A DNA stretch of 64,000 bases from JAVBWO01 sp036677375 (GCA_036677375.1 JAVBWO010000012.1:62001-126000), one strand, 5' to 3'. Shown: positions 17,919 to 25,717, counted from the first letter of the stretch. Made by a program: numbers and translations. Notes: a model not told the origin generated them from the letters alone.

Positions 17919-18116
17919 TTACAGATTACTCAACACATCTTCAATGGCGTCAATAATCTAGGTTGCCTGAGTCGACGGATTGGATTTCTGGTTCATATTA
18001 GTCCCATTTCCCAAACCATTCTGCATCTCATTGTTGGAAGCAAAAGCAGCCGAACCTGTCAGCATGATACCGGCAAACAGTGCCTTGGCAATCACCGTTT
18101 TATAACATGTTTTCAT
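17919..18116 (-). CDS. Small secreted protein, 52 residues to an in-frame amber codon, or 65 with read-through
   Basis: The start ATG at 18116 follows GAAAGGGGGAAATACC. The signal peptide is KTCYKTVIAKALFAGIMLTGSAAFA. The mature part (SNNEMQNGLGNGTNMNQKSNPSTQAT) stops at TAG (17958-17960). The same frame continues for 12 sense codons, IIDAIEDVLSNL, to TAA at 17919, and this tail looks like an amphipathic helix. Either the tail is lost through a nonsense mutation or the amber codon is read. The next gene starts 38 nt after the TAA but 77 nt after the TAG. Function unknown. Confidence 0.6.
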
Positions 18117-18135
18117 GGTATTTCCCCCTTTCGGT

Positions 18136-18237
18136 TTAATCATCTAAAACAATGTTCTTCGTGTAACTTTTGGCCGGTTTTTTCCGGTATTGGCTTTCTT
18201 GCGGAGTCAGCCTATCAAAGAATCCTGCGTCAGCCAA
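18136..18237 (-). CDS. 33-codon ORF with strong ribosome binding site, first gene of the repeat-protein operon
   Basis: A TTG start at 18237 lies nine bases after AAAGGAGG, close to a perfect Shine-Dalgarno. It encodes MADAGFFDRLTPQESQYRKK plus 13 more residues ending IVLDD. There is no signal peptide and no recognised family. The stop is 19 nt before the next start, fitting an operon with the two secreted proteins downstream. The spacing and the ribosome site are the evidence. Confidence 0.5.
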   Translation of the reverse strand: MADAGFFDRLTPQESQYRKKPAKSYTKNIVLDD

Positions 18238-18389
18238 AATTTACCACCTCCTTTATTTGTACCCAGTGTAATATCCCGGTTTGTTTTCTGTGTGAGTGTA
18301 AACTGAAGATTGGATGAAATCCGTTTTAAAGAATTCTTTAATAAAAATCGTTAAAAAATAGGTGGCTGCTCTGCGGCTCAAGGCACCGC

Positions 18390-18430
18390 CCATAAAAAAA
18401 CCGGCAACCTTTTTCAGATTACCGGTTTTC
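18390..18430 (-). terminator. Intrinsic terminator after a decayed gene
   Basis: AAACCGG (18397-18403) and CCGGTTT (18422-18428) with seven A on the plus strand before the stem, giving a U tract on the minus strand. It lies just after the stop codon of the fragment at 18447-18584. Confidence 0.7.
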
Positions 18431-18446
18431 CCAATATTTTAGTTCT

Positions 18447-18584
18447 TTAATCTATAAATTCGAGGATATTTTTCAAGATCTCGATCTTTGTTAATTTCCC
18501 ATGTTCGCCCACTCCAATTTTTATGCTTCCGGCCTGTATCACATCATAAATTTCTTTCTTATGTTTGTAGTTATTTAAGAATCA
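18447..18584 (-). pseudogene. C-terminal fragment of an unidentified gene
   Basis: The minus-strand frame reads FLNNYKHKKEIYDVIQAGSI and continues KIGVGEHGKLTKIEILKNILEFID to a TAA at 18447. A TGA precedes it directly and there is no start codon or ribosome site. Codon use and the protein-like composition, together with the terminator just downstream, suggest the remnant end of a lost gene. I do not recognise the family. Confidence 0.4.
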
Positions 18585-18600
18585 TCGAATAGGTCTATTA

Positions 18601-18606
18601 TATAAT
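18601..18606 (+). promoter_or_regulatory. Consensus -10 box ahead of a short transcript
   Basis: TATAAT is exact and lies 27 bp before a 27-codon ORF. No good -35 box is visible at 17 bp spacing, so the promoter is only tentative. Confidence 0.35.
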
Positions 18607-18632
18607 CAAAATGGCTTTTGAAACAGGTTTTC

Positions 18633-18716
18633 ATGAAAAATAACCGACGGCAGCAATCGCGCCGCAATATCCGGAAAAAACCGCAATCCTTACCACAAGA
18701 CTTTTACCTAAAATAA
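18633..18716 (+). CDS. Possible 27-residue basic peptide or small RNA
   Basis: The frame encodes MKNNRRQQSRRNIRKKPQSL then PQDFYLK, strongly basic, and stops five bases before a perfect palindromic terminator. A TATAAT box lies upstream. The ribosome site (ACAGG) is weak. The unit from about 18612 to 18752 may instead be a non-coding small RNA. No family recognised. Confidence 0.3.
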   Translation: MKNNRRQQSRRNIRKKPQSLPQDFYLK

Positions 18717-18720
18717 GCCA

Positions 18721-18753
18721 AAGCCGAACCTGATCAGGTTCGGCTTTTTATCA
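18721..18753. terminator. Palindromic terminator
   Basis: A perfect 26-base palindrome (18721-18746; arms AAGCCGAACCTGA) is followed on the plus strand by TTTTTATC. It can end the short plus-strand unit. On the minus strand, the rsgA transcript reaches the same stem. Confidence 0.75.
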
Positions 18754-18826
18754 GAATTTTATCCGGGCAAACTTAAATAAACGGATACGACTCTTTCTCC
18801 AACAAAATTACTTCATGACGGAGATG

Positions 18827-19930
18827 TCAGCGCATTTTACGTTTGCTATTTGATTTGATGAAATCTCTGGCGTTTTTCTTACCGTCAAACTGGGCAAACA
18901 TGGCAGTGATCTTTGCCGTCTCGATCTCTCTGGCGCTCAGTCCTTCATATCCCGCTTCTTTCTCAAGTTTCTTATAAGCGGTGAGACGCTCTTTTGACAA
19001 AGTGCCTGCCGCGATGGCAGCCAGCACCGCGCAACCCGGTTCGCTTTCGTGGGTGCAGTCGCGGAACCTGCACTTCGCCGCCAGGCTGTCGATATCTGCA
19101 AAAGCTTTGGCCAGATCGGCACTTTCAATGGCCAATTCCCGCATACCCGGCGTATCGATAACCATGCCGCCGTCGGCCAAAAGGATCAATTGCCGCCTTG
19201 TGGTGGTATGCCTTCCTCTACCGTCGCTTCTGATCTCTCCGGTATCTAGGATCTCATTGCCTGCCAATCGATTGATCAAGGTGGATTTTCCCACACCCGA
19301 GGAACCGATAAAGGCAACCGTCTCTCCCTGCCGGAGATATTTTTGCAGCGGCTGATAACCGTCTTCCGAAAGGTTTGTGGTCAAAAGCACCTCCACCCCC
19401 ACGGCCACAGCCGCCGTTTCCGCCAGTTTGGCTTTGATATCCTCGCAAAGGTCAGCTTTGGTGAGTACGACCACAGGACTGGCTCCACTGTCCCAGGCGA
19501 TGGCGAGATACCGTTCCAGCCTGCGCAGGTTATAGTCATGATTCAATGCCATGCAAATAAAAACGGTGTCAATATTGGCCGCGATGATCTGCGCGTCGCC
19601 CGCGGTGCCGGCGGCCTTCCGAATAAAAGCGCTTTTCCGTCTCAGCACATGGTGAATGATGGCGTTGCCGCCTGCATGATCGGCACGGTCCAGCATCACA
19701 AAATCGCCCACAGCGGGGTAATCGGTCAAACTCTTCACGCAGTAGCGCAGCTTCCCAGAAACCTCCGCCACAATCTCCCCAGATGGGGTAATCGCTTGAT
19801 AAAGCTCTCTGGATTGCAATGAGATACGTGCCACAAACAAGTCTTCATAAGCCGCGGCTTCCTGCGCCAGGTCGGCAGTAAGTCCGACATCTTTCATTTT
19901 GATCATTTGATTCTGATTAATCTGATTCAA
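18827..19930 (-). CDS. rsgA: Ribosome small subunit-dependent GTPase A, paralogue 1
   Basis: A circularly permuted GTPase that acts in late 30S subunit maturation. N-terminal OB fold (about 30-105), then G4 TKAD, G1 GSSGVGKST, G3 DTPG, and a zinc-binding end CRFRDCTHESEPGC. Length 367 is longer than the second copy (300). Start is TTG at 19930 after AGGAGGAATTAAAA. A second rsgA lies at 50435 in the usual prkC context, so this one is the extra paralogue, standing alone between intergenic regions. It resembles the YjeQ/EngC-like extra copies seen in some clostridia. Confidence 0.9.
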   Translation of the reverse strand: MNQINQNQMIKMKDVGLTADLAQEAAAYEDLFVARISLQSRELYQAITPSGEIVAEVSGKLRYCVKSLTDYPAVGDFVMLDRADHAGGNAIIHHVLRRKSAFIRKAAGTAGDAQIIAANIDTVFICMALNHDYNLRRLERYLAIAWDSGASPVVVLTKADLCEDIKAKLAETAAVAVGVEVLLTTNLSEDGYQPLQKYLRQGETVAFIGSSGVGKSTLINRLAGNEILDTGEIRSDGRGRHTTTRRQLILLADGGMVIDTPGMRELAIESADLAKAFADIDSLAAKCRFRDCTHESEPGCAVLAAIAAGTLSKERLTAYKKLEKEAGYEGLSAREIETAKITAMFAQFDGKKNARDFIKSNSKRKMR

Positions 19931-20150
19931 TTTTAATTCCTCCTAAAAAGCTTTTTGTACAGCCTTTGGGAGGCGTGCTCTTCCTTATCGCTACTTATCG
20001 CTACTTATCGTACCGATCATACACGGGATCTTACACGGACCTCCCCTGCTTACACAAGCTCGGCATCCGTTTGATACAACGACAAAAATCATCATCTCCT
20101 TTTTGCTTTTATAAAAGCAAAACACAATTCTGCATTATCTAATTCATAAC

Positions 20151-22055
20151 TTACCAACTGCTGCCGCCGCCGCCGCCAAAACCGCCGCCGGAGAAGCCGC
20201 CACCGCCAAAGCTGCCGCCGCCGCTACCGCTGCCTGTTGTATTCATCTGAGGCGCGGGACGGGAAGCCATGGTGCTGTGCATAAAAGCCATGGAACGGAA
20301 CATGTAGGCTTGAAATATCAAAGGCGAAAACGTATCCATAGGACCGTAGCTGTCATGATACCAATCAGGCGGGCGAACAGCCATACCCTCAAATTTCTTG
20401 GCCCATTTATCGGTAACGCCTAAAACATAGGCAAAGGGCATCACATCATAAAAATAGGAAGGATGTTCTTCCACCAAACGTTCGATACGGGATTTTTCTG
20501 CGCGTTCCAGGAAGTTTTTGAAACCCAGAAGCCTTCCCAAAAGCTCGCTGCCCCGCTTGGTCCGCTTACGCATAAATAAGCTGATCACACCTGAAAGAAT
20601 CGTCACGCCCGCGATCACGATCCCTGCCATAGCCATTCCCTGCACCGCCATGTAGGCCATGTAGCCAATGATGAACAAAACCAGCAGGATACAGCCCCAA
20701 ATCAGCATGGCGGAACGTTGAACACGGCGCAGCCCCTGCCAGCGCAAGACTGCTTTTCGGAGCATGGTGAAGGCCGTCAACACCAAAATAATCCCGACGA
20801 CGGCCACCACGGCAGCAAAAGCAGCGGAATAAGTGGCTTCATAGGAGGCAACGGCCAGGGAAAATCCGATGAGAAGACTCATCAAAAACCGGATGAGCCC
20901 GCCCAGGGCTTGAGAACCGGCGCTGTACAACCGGTTTGCTTTTGTGTCGTAATGGTCGGCCAAGAGTTCTTTCGTTGTGTCAATGGTAGCATAGAAATTT
21001 TCCTTCAGCTCCGAGATCTTGACGCTGTCCCTTTCATAAAACAATTGTTGGAACATGTGTTTCTCGTAGTTTTGGGCCGTCTCGGGAAGTTCCTTTAACT
21101 TGTTCAGCTTGAAGTTTTCTTCGGCGACCCGTTCGATGCTCAGATATCCTTGGGCAGCCCAGTAGAGCACTAAAGACACCACATCCTTATCATCGGTGAT
21201 GGTATCGATGATATATCCGGCTTCCGCCGAGGTGATCCCCTCCGGCGCATACAATTCCACCGGGGTGACCAGCCGGCCGTCCCGTCCGAAAAGCAGGAAT
21301 AAGAGCAAAGAAACAACCGTCAAAACCAAAGCCAGAACCATTAACACCTCTTGCCACGGAAAAGACGGCGGTACGGTAAAGTAACCTTCCGGCAGATCCA
21401 CTTGCAGCGTCAACCCTTCGCCCGGCGCCAGAGTGCCGTTAAAACTGCCGGCAATGGTATTGCCGTTTACGGAATAGGAAACATCCGCATTTCCGGCATT
21501 GCCGTAGCTGCCGGCAAAAAACCAAACTTTATCGGCATCGAAGCTTTCCGGCAACGTTACCGAGAAGCTGGCATTTTGGATGCTGCAATCCCAGTTGGTA
21601 CCAATCAAATCATAATAGACAAAATCCTGAGCGTTTATCTTATCATTGCCCAGGACGTGGTCATAAGAGATCTGATATTCCACCGGTCCTGTCTGATAAA
21701 CGTCGGGGTCACCGATCTGAATGATCAGATTGCCATTTTCCGTATAGGTTTTAAAGGGTGCGCCGCTCACCTGCACCTGTTCCACCTTGGTATGATAGGT
21801 CATGTTACCATACTCTTCCCAAGCCATCTCCTGAATATAGGGGACGGCGCGCAGGATGCCGTGCTTGGGCGCCTGAAACTCCACCGAGATGGTCTCTGTC
21901 ACATGGTAGGTATTGTCTTTTCCGATCTGAATATCCGTATGATAAGAGGTGATATCATAGGCGCTGCCCGCGGCTTTGGCGGGTTGGGGCGAAACAAGCA
22001 AAAGGCCGCATAAAATCACCGCCCATATAAAAACCAGAGAAAACAGCTTTCTCAA
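20151..22055 (-). CDS. DUF2207 membrane protein with glycine-rich tail
   Basis: A 634-residue protein with signal peptide (RKLFSLVFIWAVILCGLLLVSPQPAKA), the DUF2207 extracytoplasmic beta domain (YDITSYHTDIQIGKDNTYHVTETISVEF onward), a membrane helix near residue 250, a second helix pair near 400-500, and a low-complexity end rich in GGG and serine. TTG at 22055 follows AGGAGGAATACTC and is preferred to the long N-terminal extension. LemA and DUF2207 proteins are commonly paired; a role at the cell envelope is likely but unproven. Confidence 0.85.
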   Translation of the reverse strand: MRKLFSLVFIWAVILCGLLLVSPQPAKAAGSAYDITSYHTDIQIGKDNTYHVTETISVEFQAPKHGILRAVPYIQEMAWEEYGNMTYHTKVEQVQVSGAPFKTYTENGNLIIQIGDPDVYQTGPVEYQISYDHVLGNDKINAQDFVYYDLIGTNWDCSIQNASFSVTLPESFDADKVWFFAGSYGNAGNADVSYSVNGNTIAGSFNGTLAPGEGLTLQVDLPEGYFTVPPSFPWQEVLMVLALVLTVVSLLLFLLFGRDGRLVTPVELYAPEGITSAEAGYIIDTITDDKDVVSLVLYWAAQGYLSIERVAEENFKLNKLKELPETAQNYEKHMFQQLFYERDSVKISELKENFYATIDTTKELLADHYDTKANRLYSAGSQALGGLIRFLMSLLIGFSLAVASYEATYSAAFAAVVAVVGIILVLTAFTMLRKAVLRWQGLRRVQRSAMLIWGCILLVLFIIGYMAYMAVQGMAMAGIVIAGVTILSGVISLFMRKRTKRGSELLGRLLGFKNFLERAEKSRIERLVEEHPSYFYDVMPFAYVLGVTDKWAKKFEGMAVRPPDWYHDSYGPMDTFSPLIFQAYMFRSMAFMHSTMASRPAPQMNTTGSGSGGGSFGGGGFSGGGFGGGGGSSW

Positions 22056-22105
22056 GAGTATTCCTCCTCTTTGCACTTCAAATCTATAACAAATCAAAAA
22101 AGCTT

Positions 22106-22276
22106 TTAAAGCTCTTGAATGAGCAAAACGCTTTTAAAACCTCTTTCCAATTCATTTCCGATCCAATTTCCGGTTAAAACAAATTTACCGGATATACACT
22201 CAAGGTCAAAACATAGTGCCTTGCCTGCCCAATCCATTAATTCTTTTGCTTCCAGTCTAAAATTTGACATTGACAT
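22106..22276 (-). CDS. Possible small protein between lemA and the DUF2207 gene
   Basis: A 56-codon frame starting with ATG at 22276 inside the last codons of lemA and ending 50 nt before the DUF2207 start. It begins MSMSNFRLEAKELMDWAGKA and contains FVLTGNWIGNELERGF. The composition looks like a real protein and it fills an otherwise empty gap of the operon. The ribosome site (GAAAGAG) is weak. No family recognised. Confidence 0.4.
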   Translation of the reverse strand: MSMSNFRLEAKELMDWAGKALCFDLECISGKFVLTGNWIGNELERGFKSVLLIQEL

Positions 22277-22808
22277 TTTCTCTTTCGGCGGCGGCAATCT
22301 CAAACATGGGTTCCCGCGTGAAATGGAACATGGAGGCCACAATCATGCTGGGAAAGCTTTCGATTCTGATATTATAATCGCGCACGACGGCATTATAATA
22401 TTTTCTGGAGTTAGCGATTTCGCTTTCAATACTTTGCAGTTGCTTTTGCAGATCCATAAAGTTGGTGTTGGCTTTCAGGTCAGGGTAAGCTTCCGCCAAG
22501 GCAAACAGGCTTTTCAGGGTGCCGGTCAAAGCATTTTCCCCCTCGATACGGCCTTCAACTGTGGTAGCGCTGGCGGCCGCATTGCGCGCGGCGATGACCT
22601 TTTCTAAGGTAGACTGCTCATGTTTGGCATAACCTTTAACGGTCTCTACCAGATTAGGGATCAGATCATAGCGTTTTTTCATATAGACATCCATGGTAGA
22701 GAAGGCTTCCCGCACCATATTGCGCAGCTTGACAAAACCGTTGTAAGCCGCGATAAACCAAATCACGATAACGGCAACAATAATAACAGCAATTAAAATT
22801 CCGGGCAT
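22257..22808 (-). CDS. lemA: LemA family protein
   Basis: A 183-residue protein with one N-terminal membrane helix (ILIAVIIVAVIVIWFIAAYN) and the LemA coiled-coil body, including KKRYDLIPNLVETVKGYAKHE and ARNAAAS. The ATG at 22808 follows AAAGGTCGTGTCGTT; the frame is open further upstream, but that part would run into the transposon-like repeat at 22846. LemA proteins are membrane-anchored with unclear function. It precedes the DUF2207 gene in a likely operon. Confidence 0.9.
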   Translation of the reverse strand: MPGILIAVIIVAVIVIWFIAAYNGFVKLRNMVREAFSTMDVYMKKRYDLIPNLVETVKGYAKHEQSTLEKVIAARNAAASATTVEGRIEGENALTGTLKSLFALAEAYPDLKANTNFMDLQKQLQSIESEIANSRKYYNAVVRDYNIRIESFPSMIVASMFHFTREPMFEIAAAERENVNVKF

Positions 22809-22845
22809 AACGACACGACCTTTCTTTTTGGTATTTTGCAAAGCC

Positions 22846-23004
22846 CTAGTACAATGTAACACCCTTGTGTATATCAGCGGTCTGTTTTGTGCAATACTGC
22901 GCTGTCGTCAATCAGAATACAGAAAAGATTCCTCAATCCTCCGCCTTGTCATGCGCAAAATATCCCCGCCGCTATATCACATTTTAGATGTTACAGTGTA
23001 CTAG
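22846..23004 (-). mobile_element. Miniature inverted-repeat element, copy 1 (159 bp)
   Basis: Ends carry 16-base inverted repeats: CTAGTACACTGTAACA on one side and the complement of CTAGTACAATGTAACA on the other. The outer TA on each side fits a TA target duplication as left by IS630/Tc1-type elements. The interior has no long frame. A second copy lies at 33416-33578 in the opposite orientation, sharing long stretches such as GCGGAGGATTG, TGTATTCTGATTGACGAC and ATTGCACAAAACAGACCGC. It sits 38 bp ahead of lemA and may carry its promoter region. Confidence 0.8.
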
Positions 23005-23165
23005 CTGATCAATCAAAGTCCATCCTTCCGTCAAAATACTTTTGTAACTATTTTACCTCAAATCTTGTTTACAATGATAGCATTAATGTAACATATCTTA
23101 CTTGTTTTTTCCAGCCTTCTCTTAGAATATACCATGGCGACTTTCGCGCCACTGCCGGTTTCCAA

Positions 23166-23191
23166 CAAAAAACCGAACCTTTCAGGCCCGG
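23166..23191 (-). terminator. Terminator downstream of the cis-prenyltransferase gene
   Basis: On the minus strand CCGGGCCT-GAA-AGGTTCGG (an 8-bp stem with G-U pairs) is followed by TTTTTT. It lies 140 bp after the stop of the uppS-like gene. The rest of 23005-23328 shows no credible gene. Confidence 0.6.
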
Positions 23192-23328
23192 CCTTTGTGA
23201 CGTTCTCTTTTATAAAAAAGATCCCCGCTTCTTTTCTTAACAAATTTTCCTTACAACAAATTTCTTCCTCGTCAAATTTTCAGTCTGATTACGGAAAAAC
23301 TGCTTTTCCTCTCAACCAAAGTCTTTTT

Positions 23329-23961
23329 TCACCCTCCTAAAGTCACATCACAGTCTTGATACCACCTGAGAGCGTCCAAGAAATGAGATTTGTTGAAACT
23401 GGGCCAATAATCTTCAATAATATAAAAATCCGCATAAACGGACTGCACCGGCAAAAAACCGCTTAAACGCCTTCTGCCGCCCCACCTTATAATAAAATCC
23501 ACTCTTGAGATATCAGAGGATGCCAGCCTTCTATTTTCCATGAGGTTTTTCAAATCCCATTCCCAGTCGTAATTCACCAGAAAATTGATATTGATCAGTC
23601 CCCGGCCAAAGGACACCCTTTGATTGGCGTATTTGTAAAGTTCCGGAGGGAAAGCCGGCGAATTGGTATTGCCAATGACCAATAAATTGGCGTCTTTGCC
23701 GCTGAGCATTTCAACGGCATCTATGCAAGCTTTGGTAAAAGACTCGCGCTGTCCTTTTTCTCTTTTATTGTTATCTTTGGTGAATCCATAAAAAGTAGCT
23801 TCCCGAATGCCATATTCCAGCATGATTTCATAAAGCTCAAAACCTGGTTTTACCCCATAGGGATAACCTTCTTTTTTAGGATAGCCGTTTTCCGCCGCCC
23901 ATCTTCGGTTGCCGTCCGGGATAATGCCGATATGCGTGGGGATTCTTTTAAACGTTTCCAT
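23329..23961 (-). CDS. Short cis-prenyltransferase (undecaprenyl diphosphate synthase-like)
   Basis: Condenses isopentenyl diphosphate onto an allylic primer with cis geometry. The motif THIGIIPDGNRRWAAENGY is the substrate-binding P-loop region, and IIRWGGRRRLSGFLPVQSVYADFYIIEDYWPSF is the conserved C-terminal block. At 210 residues it is shorter than housekeeping UppS (230-260), and the usual RTSGE motif reads RWGGR. It is probably not the main UppS, which normally lies in the frr-cdsA cluster, so it may make a shorter or special polyprenyl. The ATG at 23961 follows AAGGGAGGTAACGGT. Confidence 0.8.
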   Translation of the reverse strand: METFKRIPTHIGIIPDGNRRWAAENGYPKKEGYPYGVKPGFELYEIMLEYGIREATFYGFTKDNNKREKGQRESFTKACIDAVEMLSGKDANLLVIGNTNSPAFPPELYKYANQRVSFGRGLININFLVNYDWEWDLKNLMENRRLASSDISRVDFIIRWGGRRRLSGFLPVQSVYADFYIIEDYWPSFNKSHFLDALRWYQDCDVTLGG

Positions 23962-23972
23962 ACCGTTACCTC

Positions 23973-24024
23973 CCTTCAATACCTGCAATACCTTCAATAC
24001 CTGTAATACCTTCAATACCTTTCA
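23973..24024. repeat. Short tandem repeat, AATACCT(T/G)(C/T)A units
   Basis: Five AATACCT units, most spaced by CTTC or CTGC/CTGT (TTCAATACCTGCAATACC, TTCAATACCTGTAATACC, TTCAATACCT), sit directly before the ribosome site of the cis-prenyltransferase gene. On the minus strand the repeats read open as KVLQVLKVLQVLK, an in-frame extension of that gene. Slippage here could change the leader length. Confidence 0.7.
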
Positions 24025-24146
24025 AACTGTTGTCTGCGACCGCCAAATTCAATCGTTTTCATCTCTTACGCTGCTTCAAGCCTTTTGATTCCCAGCAGTC
24101 TTCTTCCTCCAGGTCTTTTTATCTAATATTTTGTTTTATTGTACAC

Positions 24147-24192
24147 AAAAAGCCGGCTTTTATATGCACCCTTCACATAAAAACCGGCTTTC
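24147..24192 (-). terminator. Terminator of the Nudix-like gene
   Basis: AAAGCCGG (24149-24156) pairs with CCGGCTTT (24184-24191). The loop can extend the stem through TTTATAT/ATAAAAA pairing. The minus-strand tail is CTTTTTGTG. Confidence 0.65.
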
Positions 24193-24263
24193 TCCTTAAA
24201 CATGTGTTTCAAAATATGTAGCTCATATTGACCTGTGGTATGATACCGCGCCCAATTTTCCCA

Positions 24264-25496
24264 TCATTCACAGGTAAGACCCAGTTCCTCGCGGTACTTC
24301 CAGGCTAACCTTAAACAAGCCATCCCCGCCGGGATCGTGTTATCCTCAATAAATTGGTCAATGTAATCCTTGTCAAAAGGCATACCGTATAAATGATTGT
24401 TTTTCCTGTCCACATTGTTGCCGATGATTTTGCCTTCTTCGTTTTCCCATTTAATATTGGCAAAAATAGCGTCAAAAGCCTCCGCTTCCCAAATACAAAC
24501 CGTTAGGATCTCCCCTTTCAACGTCAAAGGATCCATGCCAAACCCCAGGTAATAACATTGCAATTTTCCTGCGTCAAGGGCTTCTTGAAAGGCTTGGAAC
24601 GGTTCGCTCTCATAGTCTACGGTAAAGCCGGCGTCGCCGTAATATTCTTCATAGCCTAAAAACTCTTCGCTGTATTCCCGCATCATATTCCGCCAAAAAT
24701 CCAGATCCTCCCGCAGACTTACCGGCGAGCGGCTGGAAGGCTGAAACTCACCGGCAGGGACCACATGATAACTGCTCATACCGGTGGCCACATTTAAGCT
24801 GCTGCGTTTCAACATAAAAAAAGTGTTTTTGGAGGCTTCTTTTCTGATGGTCAATGTATCAATGCCGGGCGCAACATAACGGTTCAAAAGCGCATAGGGG
24901 TCTCCCAGCTTTTTCCGCAAACTGCTAACCTGCATGCTCAACTGCGGCGCTTTCATTTGCCTGGCGGATTCATAAGCCAACACTTCGCCGATATTCAAAT
25001 GGTCGAAGTATTTGCAAACGGAAAAACCAAAATACGGGATACCGTTTTCCATACCGATGTCCACCAAACGGTAGCTTTCACGGTTGATAAATAATTTGGG
25101 CTTGTCCAGCGCCTCGATGGCGTCGGTATAAAGATCATATTTGAAGCCTGTTTTGGAATAAGGCAGTATCGTTTTTAACTGCGCTATTATTTTGAGAGGA
25201 TTGTCCGCCGCAGCAAGCTTTTTGACAGATTCCAGTTTCACTTTATGGATGGGAACGGGCTTTTCGGGCAACCATTCTTGCCGGTACAAAAAAGGCACGT
25301 CTTCCTCAAGAAAAGACGCATGGTATTCCTGAAATGCATTCATAACCAGCCGGTTCCGATGCTCTTTTAAGTAATTACGAACAATCAGGAACATATCCTG
25401 GCTTTTAACCCAGCGCCACCTCAAATAGCCTGTTACCGCGCCTGTAATGGCAAGCAGCAAACCGGCCAGCGCGATGGCTTTTTCAAATAATGTCAT
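24264..25496 (-). CDS. Membrane-anchored protein with a Nudix-like domain
   Basis: A 410-residue protein. Residues about 5-22 are a membrane helix (KAIALAGLLLAITGAVTGYL), followed by a basic stretch. Residues about 225-300 contain NTFFMLKRSS ... YHVVPAGEFQPS ... FWRNMMREYSEEFLGYEEY, where REYSEEFLG matches the RExxEExG core of the Nudix box. The helix-loop before it is longer than usual. This suggests cleavage of a nucleotide-linked diphosphate, or a sensor fold without activity. The ATG at 25496 follows AAGGAATCACC. It stands alone between two terminators. Confidence 0.55.
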   Translation of the reverse strand: MTLFEKAIALAGLLLAITGAVTGYLRWRWVKSQDMFLIVRNYLKEHRNRLVMNAFQEYHASFLEEDVPFLYRQEWLPEKPVPIHKVKLESVKKLAAADNPLKIIAQLKTILPYSKTGFKYDLYTDAIEALDKPKLFINRESYRLVDIGMENGIPYFGFSVCKYFDHLNIGEVLAYESARQMKAPQLSMQVSSLRKKLGDPYALLNRYVAPGIDTLTIRKEASKNTFFMLKRSSLNVATGMSSYHVVPAGEFQPSSRSPVSLREDLDFWRNMMREYSEEFLGYEEYYGDAGFTVDYESEPFQAFQEALDAGKLQCYYLGFGMDPLTLKGEILTVCIWEAEAFDAIFANIKWENEEGKIIGNNVDRKNNHLYGMPFDKDYIDQFIEDNTIPAGMACLRLAWKYREELGLTCE

Positions 25497-25717
25497 GGTG
25501 ATTCCTTTCTGTTTTAAGGTAAGCTCAAGCAAGCGCCTTTATTCTAGCTCCATGTTTTCTGCTCCATATTTCAAGAATTAGAAATCTGTGAGCATACCCC
25601 CTCATAATGAATCCTATCTTATTCAGTCATATTTTTCAAGCCCTGCACCAAAAGATCTCCGGTTAATTTTGCCTTGCCCCATTTCCGTCGCCAGAATACA
25701 TTCCTGATATCTAAAAA

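Noticed and set aside
22880..23240. Coding frames around the first MITE (117 and 61 codons)
   Set aside because: They run through the repeat element or a terminator, lack ribosome sites, and have no protein-like motifs.
23973..24024. CRISPR repeats at the AATACCTTC run
   Set aside because: Repeat unit of 9 to 18 bases with no unique spacers and no cas genes.
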